Source: Actinomycetes bacterium
GTDB lineage: Bacteria; Actinomycetota; Acidimicrobiia; Acidimicrobiales; RAAP-2
Direction of reading: 5' to 3'
NCBI GenBank assembly: GCA_021791615.1
Contig: JAJYWG010000086.1
Span: 1-27,876 of the forward strand
Length of the DNA stretch: 27,876 nt
This document shows, one piece after another, positions 16,434-27,000 of this stretch. The notes under the pieces were generated by a model. The model did not search any database and was not told where the DNA came from. It was given only the letters and a program-made list of their open reading frames with translations. Made by a program: the position numbers and the translations under genes. The stretch's first letter is position 1; the number at the start of each line of letters is the position of its first letter.

Positions 16434-17279
16434 TCACAGTGTCGGGCTCCACTGGACTACGTACACATAAGCCAGGTCGCTCAAGTTTGCGACCGGTTGC
16501 ACCTCGACAGATGCTTGACCGGTGCTGGTCGACATTCCCGACGCCTTCGCAGTAGCCACGGGGATGCCAGGCGGGAACTCTCCCCCGAGGAGACTGCTCG
16601 TCGAGAGCAGCTCGCCACGATGCAGTTTGACGCCCGTAGTGACGAGCTCGGCTGACATCGGGGCACCTACGCCCCGGCCGATCACCGTCGCCGCGGCTGA
16701 AGCGCCAAACGTCACTCCCACTCGCGACAGCCCATCGGTTACGAGACGGACTACCGATGTCGAGTGATTGGCCTCTACGACTTGCCCCACGAGGCCTCCT
16801 GCACCCACGACGGGATCATCCAGCGCAACCCCCTCCGAACGACCCTTGTCGATCCGGATAGTTGCAGCGAAGTTGGATGTCCCGACCCCCACGGTCGCAG
16901 CCATCACCGTCGACAAGCTATTGAGGTATGGAAGCTTCTCCATCGCCAAGAGCTTCTCGAGCTCTGCCATCTGCTTTGCGTCGAAAGACCTTTGGTCGAG
17001 CTGCATGCGGAGCTGGCCGAGCATCGACTGGAGCTTTCGGTTCTCTTGCTGCAAGGCCCCATAGTCGACCGCACCGGCGAAGAAGTTGCCGATGGGATCC
17101 AGCACGGCATTGACGCCTGATCTGAGCGGTGAGAACACATCGCTCGCAAGCGACTTCACGCCGGATGCAAGAGAATGGGTCCGACCGGACTGGTCCAAGG
17201 TGATCACGCTCACCGAGATGAGCACCAAGACCACCAGCGTGGTCAGCGTCCGGCGTGATCGCCGCCGTGCTTTCGCCAC
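16434..17279 (-). CDS. mreC: Rod shape-determining protein MreC
   Basis: The 281-residue protein has a basic N terminus (AKARRRSRR), one membrane anchor (about 12-28), and a coiled coil around YGALQQENRKLQSMLGQL. The periplasmic beta-domains have the family features TVGVGTSNFAATIRIDKG and GLVGQVVEANHSTSVVRLVTD. MreC links cytoplasmic MreB to cell-wall synthases outside the membrane. The start is GTG at 17279, 27 bases after mreB, with TGAGG upstream. It is of usual family length. Confidence 0.96.
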   Translation of the reverse strand: MAKARRRSRRTLTTLVVLVLISVSVITLDQSGRTHSLASGVKSLASDVFSPLRSGVNAVLDPIGNFFAGAVDYGALQQENRKLQSMLGQLRMQLDQRSFDAKQMAELEKLLAMEKLPYLNSLSTVMAATVGVGTSNFAATIRIDKGRSEGVALDDPVVGAGGLVGQVVEANHSTSVVRLVTDGLSRVGVTFGASAAATVIGRGVGAPMSAELVTTGVKLHRGELLSTSSLLGGEFPPGIPVATAKASGMSTSTGQASVEVQPVANLSDLAYVYVVQWSPTL

Positions 17280-17306
17280 CTGGCCTCAGGTCACCCGCTC
17301 ACCCGG

Positions 17307-18338
17307 TCAGCGCGAGGCGGACGTGATGAGCACTCGCTTCAGCGCTTCGAACTCCTCAAGACACTGACCGCTTCCCACAGCCACGCAATTGAGCGGATCG
17401 CGAGCAACTACGATCGGCATTCCAGTCTCGTGCTGCAGCCTGGAGTCGAGGCCGTGAAGCAAGGCCCCACCACCCGTAAGAACGATGCCCTGCTCCATGA
17501 TGTCCGCAGCAAGCTCGGGAGGAGTCCGGTCCAAGGTGACCTTCACGGCGTCGACGATCGAAGAGACCGGCTCGTCGATCGCGTGACGGATCTCCTCGGT
17601 GGAGACAACGACCGTCTTGGGGAGGCCGGTCACGAGGTCTCGACCGCGGATCTCGGCGTGCAACTCCTCCTCCAGCGGGTACGCAGAACCCAGGGCGATC
17701 TTGATCTCTTCGGCCGTGCGCTCGCCCAACGCCAAGCTGAACTCCTTTTTCACGAACGAGACAATCGCCTCGTCCAGCTCGTCGCCACCGATCCTCACCG
17801 ACTGGCTCGTCACAATGCCACCAAGAGAGATGACAGCCACTTCGGTCGTACCTCCGCCGATGTCGACCACCATGTTGCCCGTGGGCTCGTGCACCGGCAG
17901 GCCCGCCCCGATGGCTGCTGCCATCGGCTCCTCGATGATGTAGGCCTTACGGGCACCGGCATACTCGGCAGCCTCCATGACGGCTCGCTGCTCGACCCCG
18001 GTAATCCCTGACGGGACGCAGATGACCATCCGAGGCTTGGCAAACCTCCGCTGATGGACGCGGTGGATGAAGTAGCGGAGCATCTTCTCGCAGATCTCGA
18101 AGTCCGCGATCACTCCGTCTTTCAGAGGTCGGATCGCCTGGATATTGCTGGGCGTACGCCCGATCATCCGCTTCGCTTCGGCGCCGACAGCCAACGGCCT
18201 GCCATCCTTGACGTCCACGGCCACCACGGACGGTTCGTTCAACACGATCCCACGGCCACGGACATAGACCAGCGTATTGGCGGTTCCCAAGTCAACGGCC
18301 ATATCACGGCCCAAAAGATTGAGGCGATTGTCTGCCAT
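17307..18338 (-). CDS. mreB: Actin-like rod shape-determining protein MreB
   Basis: The 343-residue protein is an actin-fold ATPase that polymerises under the membrane and guides lateral wall growth. Phosphate-1 DLGTANT lies at 16-22, phosphate-2 is in [13 protein letters not shown], and the adenosine motif is [11 protein letters not shown]. The ATG at 18338 is preferred to a GTG three bases earlier, because the protein then starts [22 protein letters not shown] lies about 11 bases upstream. A likely promoter is at 18417-18445. Presence of mreBCD indicates a rod-shaped cell with lateral wall elongation, or a sporulation role as in Streptomyces. Confidence 0.98.
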   Translation of the reverse strand: MADNRLNLLGRDMAVDLGTANTLVYVRGRGIVLNEPSVVAVDVKDGRPLAVGAEAKRMIGRTPSNIQAIRPLKDGVIADFEICEKMLRYFIHRVHQRRFAKPRMVICVPSGITGVEQRAVMEAAEYAGARKAYIIEEPMAAAIGAGLPVHEPTGNMVVDIGGGTTEVAVISLGGIVTSQSVRIGGDELDEAIVSFVKKEFSLALGERTAEEIKIALGSAYPLEEELHAEIRGRDLVTGLPKTVVVSTEEIRHAIDEPVSSIVDAVKVTLDRTPPELAADIMEQGIVLTGGGALLHGLDSRLQHETGMPIVVARDPLNCVAVGSGQCLEEFEALKRVLITSASR

Positions 18339-18416
18339 CACACCGTCATTCCTCTCGAATGCGAAAAGGGCTACTCATCCGACCGGCCACACACGTCCCG
18401 GCGATGTGCCGACCAA

Positions 18417-18445
18417 AGGTTAGGGGAAAACACCCAGTGGCACAA
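18417..18445 (-). promoter_or_regulatory. Candidate sigma-A-type promoter for mreBCD
   Basis: On the minus strand TTGTGC (18445-18440) and TAACCT (18422-18417) are separated by 17 bases. This fits the loose actinobacterial pattern TTGNNN-17-TANNNT. Transcription would start near 18410, giving about a 70-base leader before the mreB ATG. Confidence 0.4.
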
Positions 18446-18466
18446 GAGCGCCGTCGCTCCTCGTGC

Positions 18467-18494
18467 GTGTGCCCCCGGGGTACCCCGGGCACAC
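18467..18494. other. Large GC-rich inverted repeat upstream of mreB
   Basis: The arms are GTGTGCCC(CC)GGGGT and ACCCCGGGCACAC: 13 bp of pairing with a two-base bulge and no real loop when fully paired. It lies between ndk and the candidate mreB promoter. It could be a protein-binding palindrome or the second part of the ndk terminator. Confidence 0.55.
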
Positions 18495-18520
18495 CCAGGC
18501 ATGCCCCAAGACGATGCGGA

Positions 18521-18540
18521 GCCGGTGGACAGCCACCGGC
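18521..18540 (-). terminator. Hairpin downstream of ndk, possible terminator
   Basis: GCCGGTGG-ACAG-CCACCGGC is a perfect 8-bp stem with a 4-base loop, about 80 bases after the ndk stop. No U-run follows, so this would be the hairpin-only type proposed for actinobacteria. A smaller 6-bp stem (CCGAGG/CCTCGG, 18593-18610) lies closer to the ndk stop. Confidence 0.45.
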
Positions 18541-18618
18541 GATCCCCAGCGAACGGAAATCCCCGACCGAGGCCCCGGACGAAAATTCCGGACCGAGGAC
18601 CCGACCTCGGGAGTGACC

Positions 18619-19032
18619 TCAGACCAGGCCGGGAAAGAACAACTCGATCTCCCGAGCTGCGGACTCCGGGGAGTCCGAGCCATGGATCAGGTTCTCGGTC
18701 ACTTCAAGTGCCAAGTCGCCCCTGATCGTCCCGGGCGCAGCCGCGGTGGGATTGGTGGAGCCCATGAGAGCCCTCACGACGGCGTAGGTGTCCTCGCCAG
18801 GACCTTCCACGACAAGGACCAGCGAGGGAGCACGCGTGATGAAGGCAACCAGTTCGTCGTAGAACGGCTTGCCAACGTGCTCAGCGTAGTGGCGACCCGC
18901 CAAGTCGCGGTCAATCTGCCTGATGTCGCCGGCAACCAAGCGCAAGCCCTTGCGCTCCAACCGGGTCAAGATCTCCCCGGCAAGGCGCCGCTCGACGCCG
19001 TCGGGCTTCACGATCACGAGGGTGCGGCTCAT
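18619..19032 (-). CDS. ndk: Nucleoside diphosphate kinase
   Basis: The enzyme transfers the gamma phosphate between nucleoside triphosphates and diphosphates through a phospho-histidine. The 137-residue protein starts [13 protein letters not shown], as the family does, and has His117 in the N-x-x-H-G-S-D active-site motif (NLIHGSDS). It also has the [10 protein letters not shown]-terminal signature. The ATG at 19032 is chosen; upstream in-frame codons precede the conserved N terminus. It lies 48 bases after folC and upstream of mreB, as in Streptomyces and relatives. Confidence 0.97.
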   Translation of the reverse strand: MSRTLVIVKPDGVERRLAGEILTRLERKGLRLVAGDIRQIDRDLAGRHYAEHVGKPFYDELVAFITRAPSLVLVVEGPGEDTYAVVRALMGSTNPTAAAPGTIRGDLALEVTENLIHGSDSPESAAREIELFFPGLV

Positions 19033-19080
19033 GGGGCGTTGAGCGTAGCACCGCGCCACTGACGAACATTGGCCACGCGT

Positions 19081-20394
19081 TCAGTCCGGAGACTGCACCC
19101 GGTCGAGAAAGTAGGACCGAGCCTCCCCGACCACATAGAGAGAGCCGGCCGTCACCAAGAGACCGTCGCTTCCCAAAGTCGCGAGCACCGCCGAAATGGC
19201 TCCGGCGACACTCTCTTCGGTCGAAGCTGCCTGCCCCACGGCTCTCGCCGCATCGGCCACCGCCTTCGAGCTGATCGCCCGCGGAGAGCGCGGGGCACAT
19301 GCGACGACGCGTTCGACGCCGGCTGCGCGAAGTGGTTCGAGCATCGCAATTGGATCCCGCCCTCCGAGCATTCCCACCACCGCCACTCGGTCCCCCGGCA
19401 CGGCGAACTCCTCGCGCAGGGCAGTTGCCAACGCGTCCATGCCGGCGACATTGTGCGCGCCGTCGACGAGGCACAGCGGGTGCCTTCCCACGACTTCGAG
19501 CCGACCGGGCACAGCTACCGATCCCAGCGCGTTCGCCAGGACGTCTTCGGTCAAGGAAGCCCCGAGGAATGCCTCAGAGGCAGCGATGGCACACGAGGCG
19601 TTCAGCCCCTGATGGCGGCCATGGAGTGGGACCATGATGTCCTCGTGGGCTCCAAGAGGAGTCGATACGTCCACCAATCTCCCTCCAACGGCTGGAAGGT
19701 TCCGGACGCAATCGAACTCACGGCCACGCGCCCAGGTAGGTCCCGCCCCGACGTTGGTGGCCGCGTCCTCCATGATGCCCACCAGCGAAGGAGCGGTCTC
19801 ACCGATCACGACCGAGCTGCCAGGTTTGATGATCCCGCTCTTGTCCCGAGCGATACCTTCCAACGTCGGACCGAGCACATCGGTGTGGTCATAGCTCACG
19901 TTCGTGAGCACGGCGACCCGACCGTCGACCACGTTCGTGCTGTCCCACGAACCCCCAAGGCCCACTTCGACCACCGCTACGTCGACCGCTTCATCCGAGA
20001 ACCATCGAAGCGCAGCGCCGGTGAGCAGCTCGAAACGGGTTGCTCGCTCGCTCATGGAGGCCTCGGCGGCAGCAACGACGTTCATGAGCTCGACAAAGAC
20101 CGAGTCCTCCACCTGGGCCCCATCCACTGCCATCCGTTCGTTGATCCGCTCCAAGTTCGGACTGGTGTACGTGCCCACCCGAAACCCGAGCTCTGCGAAA
20201 ATGCTCGAGATCAGGGCGACCGTGGACCCCTTGCCGTTCGTCCCGGTCACATGGACTGCCGGGAACGACCTCTCGGGGGAACCCAAGAGCCCAGTCAGCT
20301 CCTGCATGCGAGAAAGCGTAGGGAGCGCCCGCCGGTTGGGGACGGAGGACTCGAGGTCCACATGGGCGTCCAGCCAGGACACCGCCTCGGCCAT
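19081..20394 (-). CDS. folC: Bifunctional folylpolyglutamate synthase/dihydrofolate synthase
   Basis: FolC adds glutamate to dihydropteroate and folates, retaining them in the cell. Counting from the ATG at 20394 it has 437 residues. The P-loop GTNGKGS is at 51-57, followed by the Mur-ligase-like TYTSPNLERINERM, GLGGSWDSTN and LVDGAHNVAGMDA segments, all family hallmarks. A GTG at 20409 is an alternative start. The frame continues upstream into the clpX gene, but that stretch has no family similarity. It is 35 bases after clpX. In many actinobacteria valS lies between clpX and folC; it is absent here. Confidence 0.95.
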   Translation of the reverse strand: MAEAVSWLDAHVDLESSVPNRRALPTLSRMQELTGLLGSPERSFPAVHVTGTNGKGSTVALISSIFAELGFRVGTYTSPNLERINERMAVDGAQVEDSVFVELMNVVAAAEASMSERATRFELLTGAALRWFSDEAVDVAVVEVGLGGSWDSTNVVDGRVAVLTNVSYDHTDVLGPTLEGIARDKSGIIKPGSSVVIGETAPSLVGIMEDAATNVGAGPTWARGREFDCVRNLPAVGGRLVDVSTPLGAHEDIMVPLHGRHQGLNASCAIAASEAFLGASLTEDVLANALGSVAVPGRLEVVGRHPLCLVDGAHNVAGMDALATALREEFAVPGDRVAVVGMLGGRDPIAMLEPLRAAGVERVVACAPRSPRAISSKAVADAARAVGQAASTEESVAGAISAVLATLGSDGLLVTAGSLYVVGEARSYFLDRVQSPD

Positions 20395-20429
20395 GGTGGT
20401 GAACCGCACAGGAAAGAGAGCGGGGGACC

Positions 20430-21710
20430 TCAGGACGCAGCTCGGCGGCTGCGACTGGGTTTCGCAGGCGGGGTGTCGACGGGGACCAGCGTCGGGTTCA
20501 CGTGGTCGAGCACCACGGCTCGGTCGACGACGCACTTGCGGACGTCGGAGCGGCTCGGGAGCTCGTACATCACATCCAAGAGCACCTCTTCGAGTATCGC
20601 CCGCAGCCCGCGAGCTCCCGCTCCGCGGAGCAACGCCTGTTCCGCCACTGCCTCGAGCGCATCTTCTGCAAACTCCAGCTCGACGCCGTCGAGAGCGAAC
20701 ACGTGCTGGTACTGGCGGACCAGCGCGTTCTTGGGCTCCACCAGAATCCGGATCAGCGCGTCCTTGTAGAGCTGGCTCACCGTTCCCACGACCGGCAGGC
20801 GGCCGATGAACTCAGGAATGAGCCCGAACTTCATGAGGTCCTCGGGAAGGACCAAGCGCAGGATCTCCGCATCGTCGCGGCGAACCCGTTGATGCACCTC
20901 GGATCTGAAGCCGATCCCCTTGTGGCCGATCCGGTTCTCGATGATCTTGTCGAGACCGGCGAAAGCACCACCGCAGACGAAAAGGATGTTGGTCGTGTCG
21001 ATCTGAATGAATTCCTGGTGAGGGTGCTTGCGGCCACCCTGTGGGGGCACCGAAGCGGTCGTCCCCTCCAGGATCTTCAGCAAGGCCTGCTGCACACCCT
21101 CGCCCGACACGTCCCGGGTGATCGAGGGGTTCTCGCTCTTGCGGGCGATCTTGTCGATCTCGTCGATATAGATGATCCCCGTCTCCGCCCGCTTCACGTC
21201 GTAATCGGCGGCCTGGATGAGCTTGAGAAGAATGTTCTCGACGTCCTCACCGACGTACCCTGCCTCCGTGAGAGCGGTGGCGTCCGCGATCGCGAACGGG
21301 ACGTTCAGCATCCGAGCCAAGGTCTGTGCGAGCAGGGTCTTGCCGCACCCCGTCGGACCGAGGAGCAGGATGTTGGACTTCGACAGCTCGACCCCGTCCC
21401 CGTCGGAGACCTTGCCAGCCTGGACCCTCTTGTAGTGGTTGTAGACGGCGACCGAGAGGATCTTCTTGGCGTACTCCTGTCCGACCACATAGTCGTTGAG
21501 AAAATCGAACACCTCGCGAGGCTTGGGAAGGTCTTCGAAGGTCAGGTCGGCTGACTCGGTGAATTCCTCGGCAATGATGTCGTTGCACAATTCGATGCAT
21601 TCATCACAGATGTACACTCCCGGACCGGCGATCAGCTTCTTCACCTGCTTCTGCGACTTGCCACAGAAGCTGCACTTGACCAGGTCCCCGCCTTCACCGA
21701 ATTTCGCCAC
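20430..21710 (-). CDS. clpX: ClpX ATPase subunit of ClpXP protease
   Basis: This AAA+ unfoldase recognises tagged substrates and feeds them to ClpP. The 426-residue protein has the N-terminal zinc-binding domain with Cys13, Cys16, Cys35 and Cys38. Walker A (GPTGCGKT) is at 118-125, the pore loop GYVG comes next, then Walker B ([13 protein letters not shown]). The RIGHKGIGF segment carries the loop that docks on ClpP. The start is GTG at 21710 with GGGGAG upstream. It follows clpP after 86 bases. Length and motifs are fully normal. Confidence 0.98.
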   Translation of the reverse strand: MAKFGEGGDLVKCSFCGKSQKQVKKLIAGPGVYICDECIELCNDIIAEEFTESADLTFEDLPKPREVFDFLNDYVVGQEYAKKILSVAVYNHYKRVQAGKVSDGDGVELSKSNILLLGPTGCGKTLLAQTLARMLNVPFAIADATALTEAGYVGEDVENILLKLIQAADYDVKRAETGIIYIDEIDKIARKSENPSITRDVSGEGVQQALLKILEGTTASVPPQGGRKHPHQEFIQIDTTNILFVCGGAFAGLDKIIENRIGHKGIGFRSEVHQRVRRDDAEILRLVLPEDLMKFGLIPEFIGRLPVVGTVSQLYKDALIRILVEPKNALVRQYQHVFALDGVELEFAEDALEAVAEQALLRGAGARGLRAILEEVLLDVMYELPSRSDVRKCVVDRAVVLDHVNPTLVPVDTPPAKPSRSRRAAS

Positions 21711-21796
21711 TGGCTGTCATCTCCCCCCGGTGACGATGGGCGAAGCCGACTCCTGCCGCCAAGGTGGCCTCGCGTGCCAGGCTGCAAGCAGGGCGC

Positions 21797-22438
21797 TCAC
21801 GCCGCCCCCACGGCTTCGAGCGACGGAGCGTCTCTCACCACGATCACCTCGTCGATCACTCCGTACGCGACCGCCTCATCGGCGGTCATCACGAAATCCC
21901 TGTCGGTGTCCTTCGAGATCTTCTCATTCGGCTGCCCGGTGTCAGATGCCAGCATCTTGGTGAGCAAGTCCCGCATCCTCAGGATCTCTTTGGCCTGCAG
22001 CTCGATGTCGCTGGCCTGCCCCTCGACTCCACCAAACGGCTGGTGCAGCAAGATGCGCGCGTGCGGGAGGGCAAAGCGCTTGTGTGGTGCGCCAGCCGCC
22101 AGGAGCACCGCCGCGGCAGAGGCTGCCTGGCCGAAGCAAAAAGTCGAGACATCGGGCTTGATGTACTTCATCGTGTCATAGATGGCGAACAACGCGGTGA
22201 TGTCTCCGCCAGGAGAGTTGATGTAGAGGTGGATGTCCTTCTCGGGCTCTTCAGACTCGAGGAACAAGAGCTGCGCGCACACGAGGTTCGCCACCGTGTC
22301 GTCGATCGGCGTCCCGAGAAAGATGATCCGATCCTTCAAGAGCCGCGAGTAGAGGTCGTAGGCGCGCTCGCCGCGGTTCGACGACTCCACCACGGTCGGA
22401 ACGAGATAGTTGCTTGCCCGCAACCCGTGGTCGCTCAT
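21797..22438 (-). CDS. clpP: ATP-dependent Clp protease proteolytic subunit
   Basis: The 213-residue serine protease forms the barrel of ClpXP. The catalytic triad is Ser107 (GQAAS), His132 (LLHQP) and Asp181 (DTDRD), with the same spacing as the E. coli enzyme. INSPGGDI forms the oxyanion/strand region. The ATG at 22438 overlaps the stop of tig (ATGA) and has AAAGGAGA 8 bases upstream, so it can be translated both by coupling and independently. Actinobacteria usually carry adjacent clpP1 and clpP2; only one is here, and a partner may be elsewhere in the genome. Confidence 0.97.
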   Translation of the reverse strand: MSDHGLRASNYLVPTVVESSNRGERAYDLYSRLLKDRIIFLGTPIDDTVANLVCAQLLFLESEEPEKDIHLYINSPGGDITALFAIYDTMKYIKPDVSTFCFGQAASAAAVLLAAGAPHKRFALPHARILLHQPFGGVEGQASDIELQAKEILRMRDLLTKMLASDTGQPNEKISKDTDRDFVMTADEAVAYGVIDEVIVVRDAPSLEAVGAA

Positions 22439-23877
22439 TGTCCGTCTCCTTTGCCCGGCTCGAGTGAGACGTCGGTCGACGCGCCGCCACCCACTGCTTC
22501 CAGCGTACCCGCATCCTCTTGTGCCAGCGCGTCCCGTGGCACCTCAATCCCATTCTCGTCGAACAGCTCCACATGATCGAACAGCCACTCTGATGCGAGC
22601 TCCTTGCGAAGCTCTGATCGCAGAGCGACGATGCGGCCACTGTCCTCGAGCTGCCGACGGAGCTTGCGGGCCTCGGTGCCGAGCGAGGACGCCATGGCGT
22701 CGATCCGATCGGTGATCGCCTCGTCGGACACCTCGATCCCTTCGGCTTCAGCGAGAGCCCGCAGTGCCAGGTCGACTTTCACCATGGCGTGCGACTCCGA
22801 GCGGATCTGGGTCACGAGGTCCTCACCGGTGCGTCCCGTCATCTGGAGGAACCGCTCGAACCCGATACCCTGCTCCTCCAGGCGGTGGCTCAAGTCGTGC
22901 ACCCTTCGTTCCACTTCGTCCTGGACGAGGATCGAGGGGATCTCGTCGTCGACCACCAGCTCGGCCAGTGCCTCGAGAGACCGTTGGCGCGCCATCATCG
23001 TGGTCCGTTCGCGCTTCACGGCGGCGATCCGGCTCCTCAGCTCGTCACGCAGCTCATCGACCGTGACGAACTCTGAGCTCTCTGCCGCCCATTCGTCGGT
23101 GAGGGCAGGCAATTGCTTCTCGCGCACCGCCTTCACGAGCACCCGGAATCGTCGTACGATGGCGGGTGTCCCAGGACCCACCTCGGCACCTGGCTCGGCC
23201 GATCCACGGTCTGGCTCGGCGTCGACCTCGAACACATCACCTGGTCTCGCACCCCTGACCTGGTGGTCCAGGCCGGGCACAAGCCGTTCCGATCCCACTT
23301 CATAGGAGAAATCCACAAGCCCCCCGGCGTCGGGGCCGGGCTCGCCCTCCGGTGCACTGATCGGCTGAAGATCGATGGTCACCACGTCATGGTCGGCAGC
23401 CGGGCGCTCCACGTCGACCAGCTCGGCCTCGGTCTCTCGCATCCGATCGAGCTGGGCATCCACCTCTTCGTCGCTCACCTCGACCCGTGGGACCGTCACA
23501 CTCAGCCCTGCGTAGCCGGGGATCGCCACGACGGGACGGACGGCGACGATTGCGTCGAACGAGAACGAGCCGCTCTCTGCCCCCGAGGTGATGTCGACTT
23601 CCGGAGGAGCGATCGGGTCGACCTGGGTGTCGCTGAGGGCCCGGGAATAGAACTCCGGGATCGCTTCCCGCAGTGCTTCTGCGCGAAGTGCCGCGGCCCC
23701 GCCAACACGAGCTTCGAGGACTTGGCGAGGCACCCGCCCCGGACGGAAGCCCGGCACCCGTAGCTGGCGGCCGATGGTGCGCACTGCCTCGGCCAGCACG
23801 CGCTCGACCTCTGGCTCGTCGACTTCCACCGTGAGGCGGACCTTGTTCCCATCCAGCGGGGCGGACGTGGCTTTCAT
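22435..23877 (-). CDS. tig: Trigger factor, ribosome-bound chaperone
   Basis: Trigger factor binds the 50S exit tunnel (L23/L29) and shields nascent chains. From the ATG at 23877 it has 480 residues. The ribosome-docking signature GFRPGRVP is at 43-50. The central peptidyl-prolyl isomerase region follows, with the sequence around [10 protein letters not shown], and a long helical C-terminal chaperone domain contains [17 protein letters not shown]. An open frame continues about 210 codons upstream, but it runs across the divergent promoter region and into the antisense of the next gene, so it is rejected. It heads the minus-strand train and overlaps clpP by four bases. Confidence 0.96.
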   Translation of the reverse strand: MKATSAPLDGNKVRLTVEVDEPEVERVLAEAVRTIGRQLRVPGFRPGRVPRQVLEARVGGAAALRAEALREAIPEFYSRALSDTQVDPIAPPEVDITSGAESGSFSFDAIVAVRPVVAIPGYAGLSVTVPRVEVSDEEVDAQLDRMRETEAELVDVERPAADHDVVTIDLQPISAPEGEPGPDAGGLVDFSYEVGSERLVPGLDHQVRGARPGDVFEVDAEPDRGSAEPGAEVGPGTPAIVRRFRVLVKAVREKQLPALTDEWAAESSEFVTVDELRDELRSRIAAVKRERTTMMARQRSLEALAELVVDDEIPSILVQDEVERRVHDLSHRLEEQGIGFERFLQMTGRTGEDLVTQIRSESHAMVKVDLALRALAEAEGIEVSDEAITDRIDAMASSLGTEARKLRRQLEDSGRIVALRSELRKELASEWLFDHVELFDENGIEVPRDALAQEDAGTLEAVGGGASTDVSLEPGKGDGQ

Positions 23878-23889
23878 ACGGAAGCACCT

Positions 23890-23895
23890 ACTGTA
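23890..23895 (-). promoter_or_regulatory. Possible -10 element for tig
   Basis: TACAGT on the minus strand lies 12 bases before the tig ATG and fits TANNNT. No convincing -35 lies 16-19 bases upstream, and the implied leader would be only about 6 bases, so this is weak. Confidence 0.25.
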
Positions 23896-24011
23896 CCGGG
23901 CCGGTCGCCTCGCCCGGTCCACGCTCGCTGCCGGTCGAGCGCAAGACGGCACGCACGGGTCTGAAAGCGATCTCCCGGATCTGCGCTCAGCGCGCCCCGC
24001 TGGTCTGCGGG

Positions 24012-24017
24012 TACACT
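24012..24017 (+). promoter_or_regulatory. Possible -10 element for the GGDEF-EAL gene
   Basis: TACACT fits the actinobacterial TANNNT -10 pattern, about 43 bases before the ATG at 24061. No good -35 hexamer is seen at the expected distance. The gene's ribosome binding site GGGGAGGTG (24047-24055) is strong. Confidence 0.3.
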
Positions 24018-24060
24018 TTCCCCAGGATCGAGGGGGCAAAGCAACCGGGGAGGTGTTCCC

Positions 24061-27000
24061 ATGAGCGTGGCTGGAGCGGCGGGAGCAACCGCAGCCCCTC
24101 AAGACATCTCCGGAGCCGTGACCAGCGTGATCGTTCGGCTTGTGCGCAGCAGGGCCGGTGAGCCGGGCGTGGCGCAGCTGCTGTTTGCTGCGGGGGAGCG
24201 ACGGCCGGTCCAGGTGCTCGAGGATCCCAGGAGCTGGAGCACCCACGAAGAGGCCATTGCCCTGCTCCACGCCGCCAGCCAGGTCACCGGTGATCCCGAC
24301 ATCGGACGGCACGTCGGCGAGGAGATGCTCCGTCAGCATGACGGGACCGACGTGGCAAACCTCCTGCGATCCCTCGGCTCGCCGGCTGAGCTCCTGCGCA
24401 ACGTCACCGCGGCTGCAGCGAAGTTCACCACCGTCTCCTCGATCGAGCCGCTCGAAGTCGGCGATGCACATGCCGTCGTGCAGGCTCGCACGCGACCGGG
24501 GTTCGCCCGCCACGTGTACCTGTGCGAATTCACCAAAGGGCTGCTCTCCCAGGTCCCGGTCCTGTTCGGCCTGGTGCCAGCCGTCGTGACCGAGACCGAA
24601 TGCCAGGCGAGGGGAGGCCGCTTCTGCCTGTACAGCGTGGCCTGGGAAGCTCGGCAGTGGAGCTCGTTCGTCGACGAAAGGACCAGCCTGTTCTCGATGG
24701 CCTGGAGCCAGCAGGGAGTCGTCGAAGCACGCTCGGAGCTGGACATCGACGCCGACACGCGGATCTCCATGCTCGAAGAGCAGCTACGCCAGATGGGCGA
24801 GCGGCTCGAGGAGGTGTTCAGCACCGCTGCCGACCTGCTGTCTGGAGAAGATCTTCCTGAGCTCCTGGCAAGCATCACCCGCCGCGCAGCGGGCGCGGTA
24901 AACGCTCCGCGCTACCTGCTCGTGGTACAGACCTCCCCCGAAGAGCCCCTTCACCTTCACCACCACGGCTTCGCCGAGGACGAGGCGCGAGCGCTTGCTG
25001 CCGATCTCTGGCAGCCGTACCCCGACGACGCAGGAGGATCCCGGCTCATCGTCGACATCGTCTCGTCACGCCAGCGCTACGGTCGGATCGCCGCCGTCTA
25101 CCCGCCGGGGATGCGGTTCATGGAGCGTGAGCGCGAGATGTTCTCGCTCTACGCGAACTACGCCGCGACGGCGCTCGATCTCGTGACCTCCCTTGCCGAG
25201 TCGCGCAGATCGTCCGCCACGGCCCGGGCGCTCCTCGACTTCTCCCGGGCGCTGTCGCACGTAGGGACTTCCGACGAGGTGTCCCAGACCCTCGCCGATA
25301 CGGTGCCGGCCGTCGCCCAGTGCGAGCGCGCGTCGGTGCTCCTGTGGGACCCCTTCGACCGGAAATTGACGGTGAAAGCGATCTCGGGGGCGTCGATCGT
25401 CAGCGAGCAGACCGAAGGCATGGTGGTGCCCGCCCCGGCCGCCGAGGAGCACATCGTCTTCGATGTCGAGATGGAAGTGGACTTCCTCAACGAAACGCCG
25501 GTCGAGGGCGAGGAGTTCACCATCTCGGCCGACGACACGCCCATGATCCAGACCCTCATGAGCTCCCGGGATCTTGTCGTGATCGACCGCACCACCGACG
25601 ATGCGTACCTGCGTGACCTTCTGGATCGCTTCGGAACCAACGTGAGCATCATGACCCCCCTCTTCAGCGACGAGGAATTCCTCGGCATCGTGGCTGCCGA
25701 GTTCTTCAACCCTCCCCGCGCTGACCCTCGATCCGACCGGGACCTCCAAGAGCGCCTCCGCGCGTTGGCCGACCAGGCGGTGACGGCGTTCCAGAACGCC
25801 TGGCTCCTCGAGCAAGTCGGTCATCTGGCGTGGCACGACTCCCTCACCGGCCTTCCGAATCGTCGCCTCCTCGAAGACCGGGTGCACCAGGAGATCGAGC
25901 GGGCCAAACGGGTCGGGGAACCATCGTCGATGTTCTTCGTGGACCTCGATCGGTTCAAGAGAGTGAATGACACGCTGGGCCACGCTGCAGGAGACGATCT
26001 GATCCGCCAGGTGGCCGAGCGCCTTCGCGAGGTGGTCAGACGTCCAGACACCGTTGCGCGTCTCGGTGGAGACGAATTCGCCGTTCTCCTTCCCGGGCTG
26101 GCCGACACGGCGAGCATCCGACAGCTCGCCCAGCGAATGCTCGACCGCCTTCACGAGCCCTACGTCATTGCTGGCATCGAGGTCTACACCTCGGCGAGCA
26201 TCGGCATCTCAGTCTTCCCCGAGCACGGACAGACGTACGACGACCTCCTCAGCCACGCAGACGAGGCCATGTACCAGTCCAAGAGCAGGGGCCGCAACAC
26301 CTACACCGTCTTTGCTCCCCAGGTAGAACAAGGGAAGATCGCCGACGCGTCGCAATTGGAAACCGATCTGCGGCACGCTGTGGAGCGCAACGAGCTGTTC
26401 GTCCTCTACCAGCCCTACATTGACCTCCAGACCAACGACGTCGTAGGGGTCGAGGCGCTTGTCAGGTGGCGGCATCCGGTGAAGGGCGTCCTCGAGCCGT
26501 CCCAGTTCATCCCCTTGGCCGAGGAGAGCGACGTCATCGTAGGCATCGATGCATTTGTGATCCGAGAAGCAGCCCGGCAGATGAGAACCTGGCTGGACGG
26601 CGGCCTTCCCCCGTTGCGCATGTCTGTCAACGTCTCGGGCCGCGACCTCCTCGACCCCAATTTCACCGACACCGTCATCGGGGCGCTGGCAGAGAGCACC
26701 ATCGATCCGGAACTGTTCGAAGTGGAGATCACCGAGCGTGTAGCGATCGACGAGGACGGAGTCATGCGATCCGCTGCTGACCGCCTGCGCGAGCACGGCG
26801 TCCGGTTCTCCGTCGACGACTTCGGTACGGGTACCTCCTCCCTCCAGCAGGTCGCGGCCTTTCCGGTGAGCACCCTCAAGATCGATCGATCCTTCGTCCA
26901 GATCCTCGGTCCTTCCGATGAGCTGAATGCCCTGGCCTCTGCGATCATCGGCATGGCTGACAAGCTCGGCCTCGACTGCGTGGCTGAAGGGGTGGAGAAC

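Noticed and set aside
19069..20769. Long plus-strand open frame (566 codons) opposite folC and clpX
   Set aside because: It spans two confidently identified genes and their junction, and its translation is low-complexity with no known motif.
23878..24513. An N-terminal extension of trigger factor of about 212 residues
   Set aside because: The extension has no similarity to the family, crosses the divergent promoter region and overlaps the GGDEF-EAL start; ATG at 23877 gives a normal-length protein.
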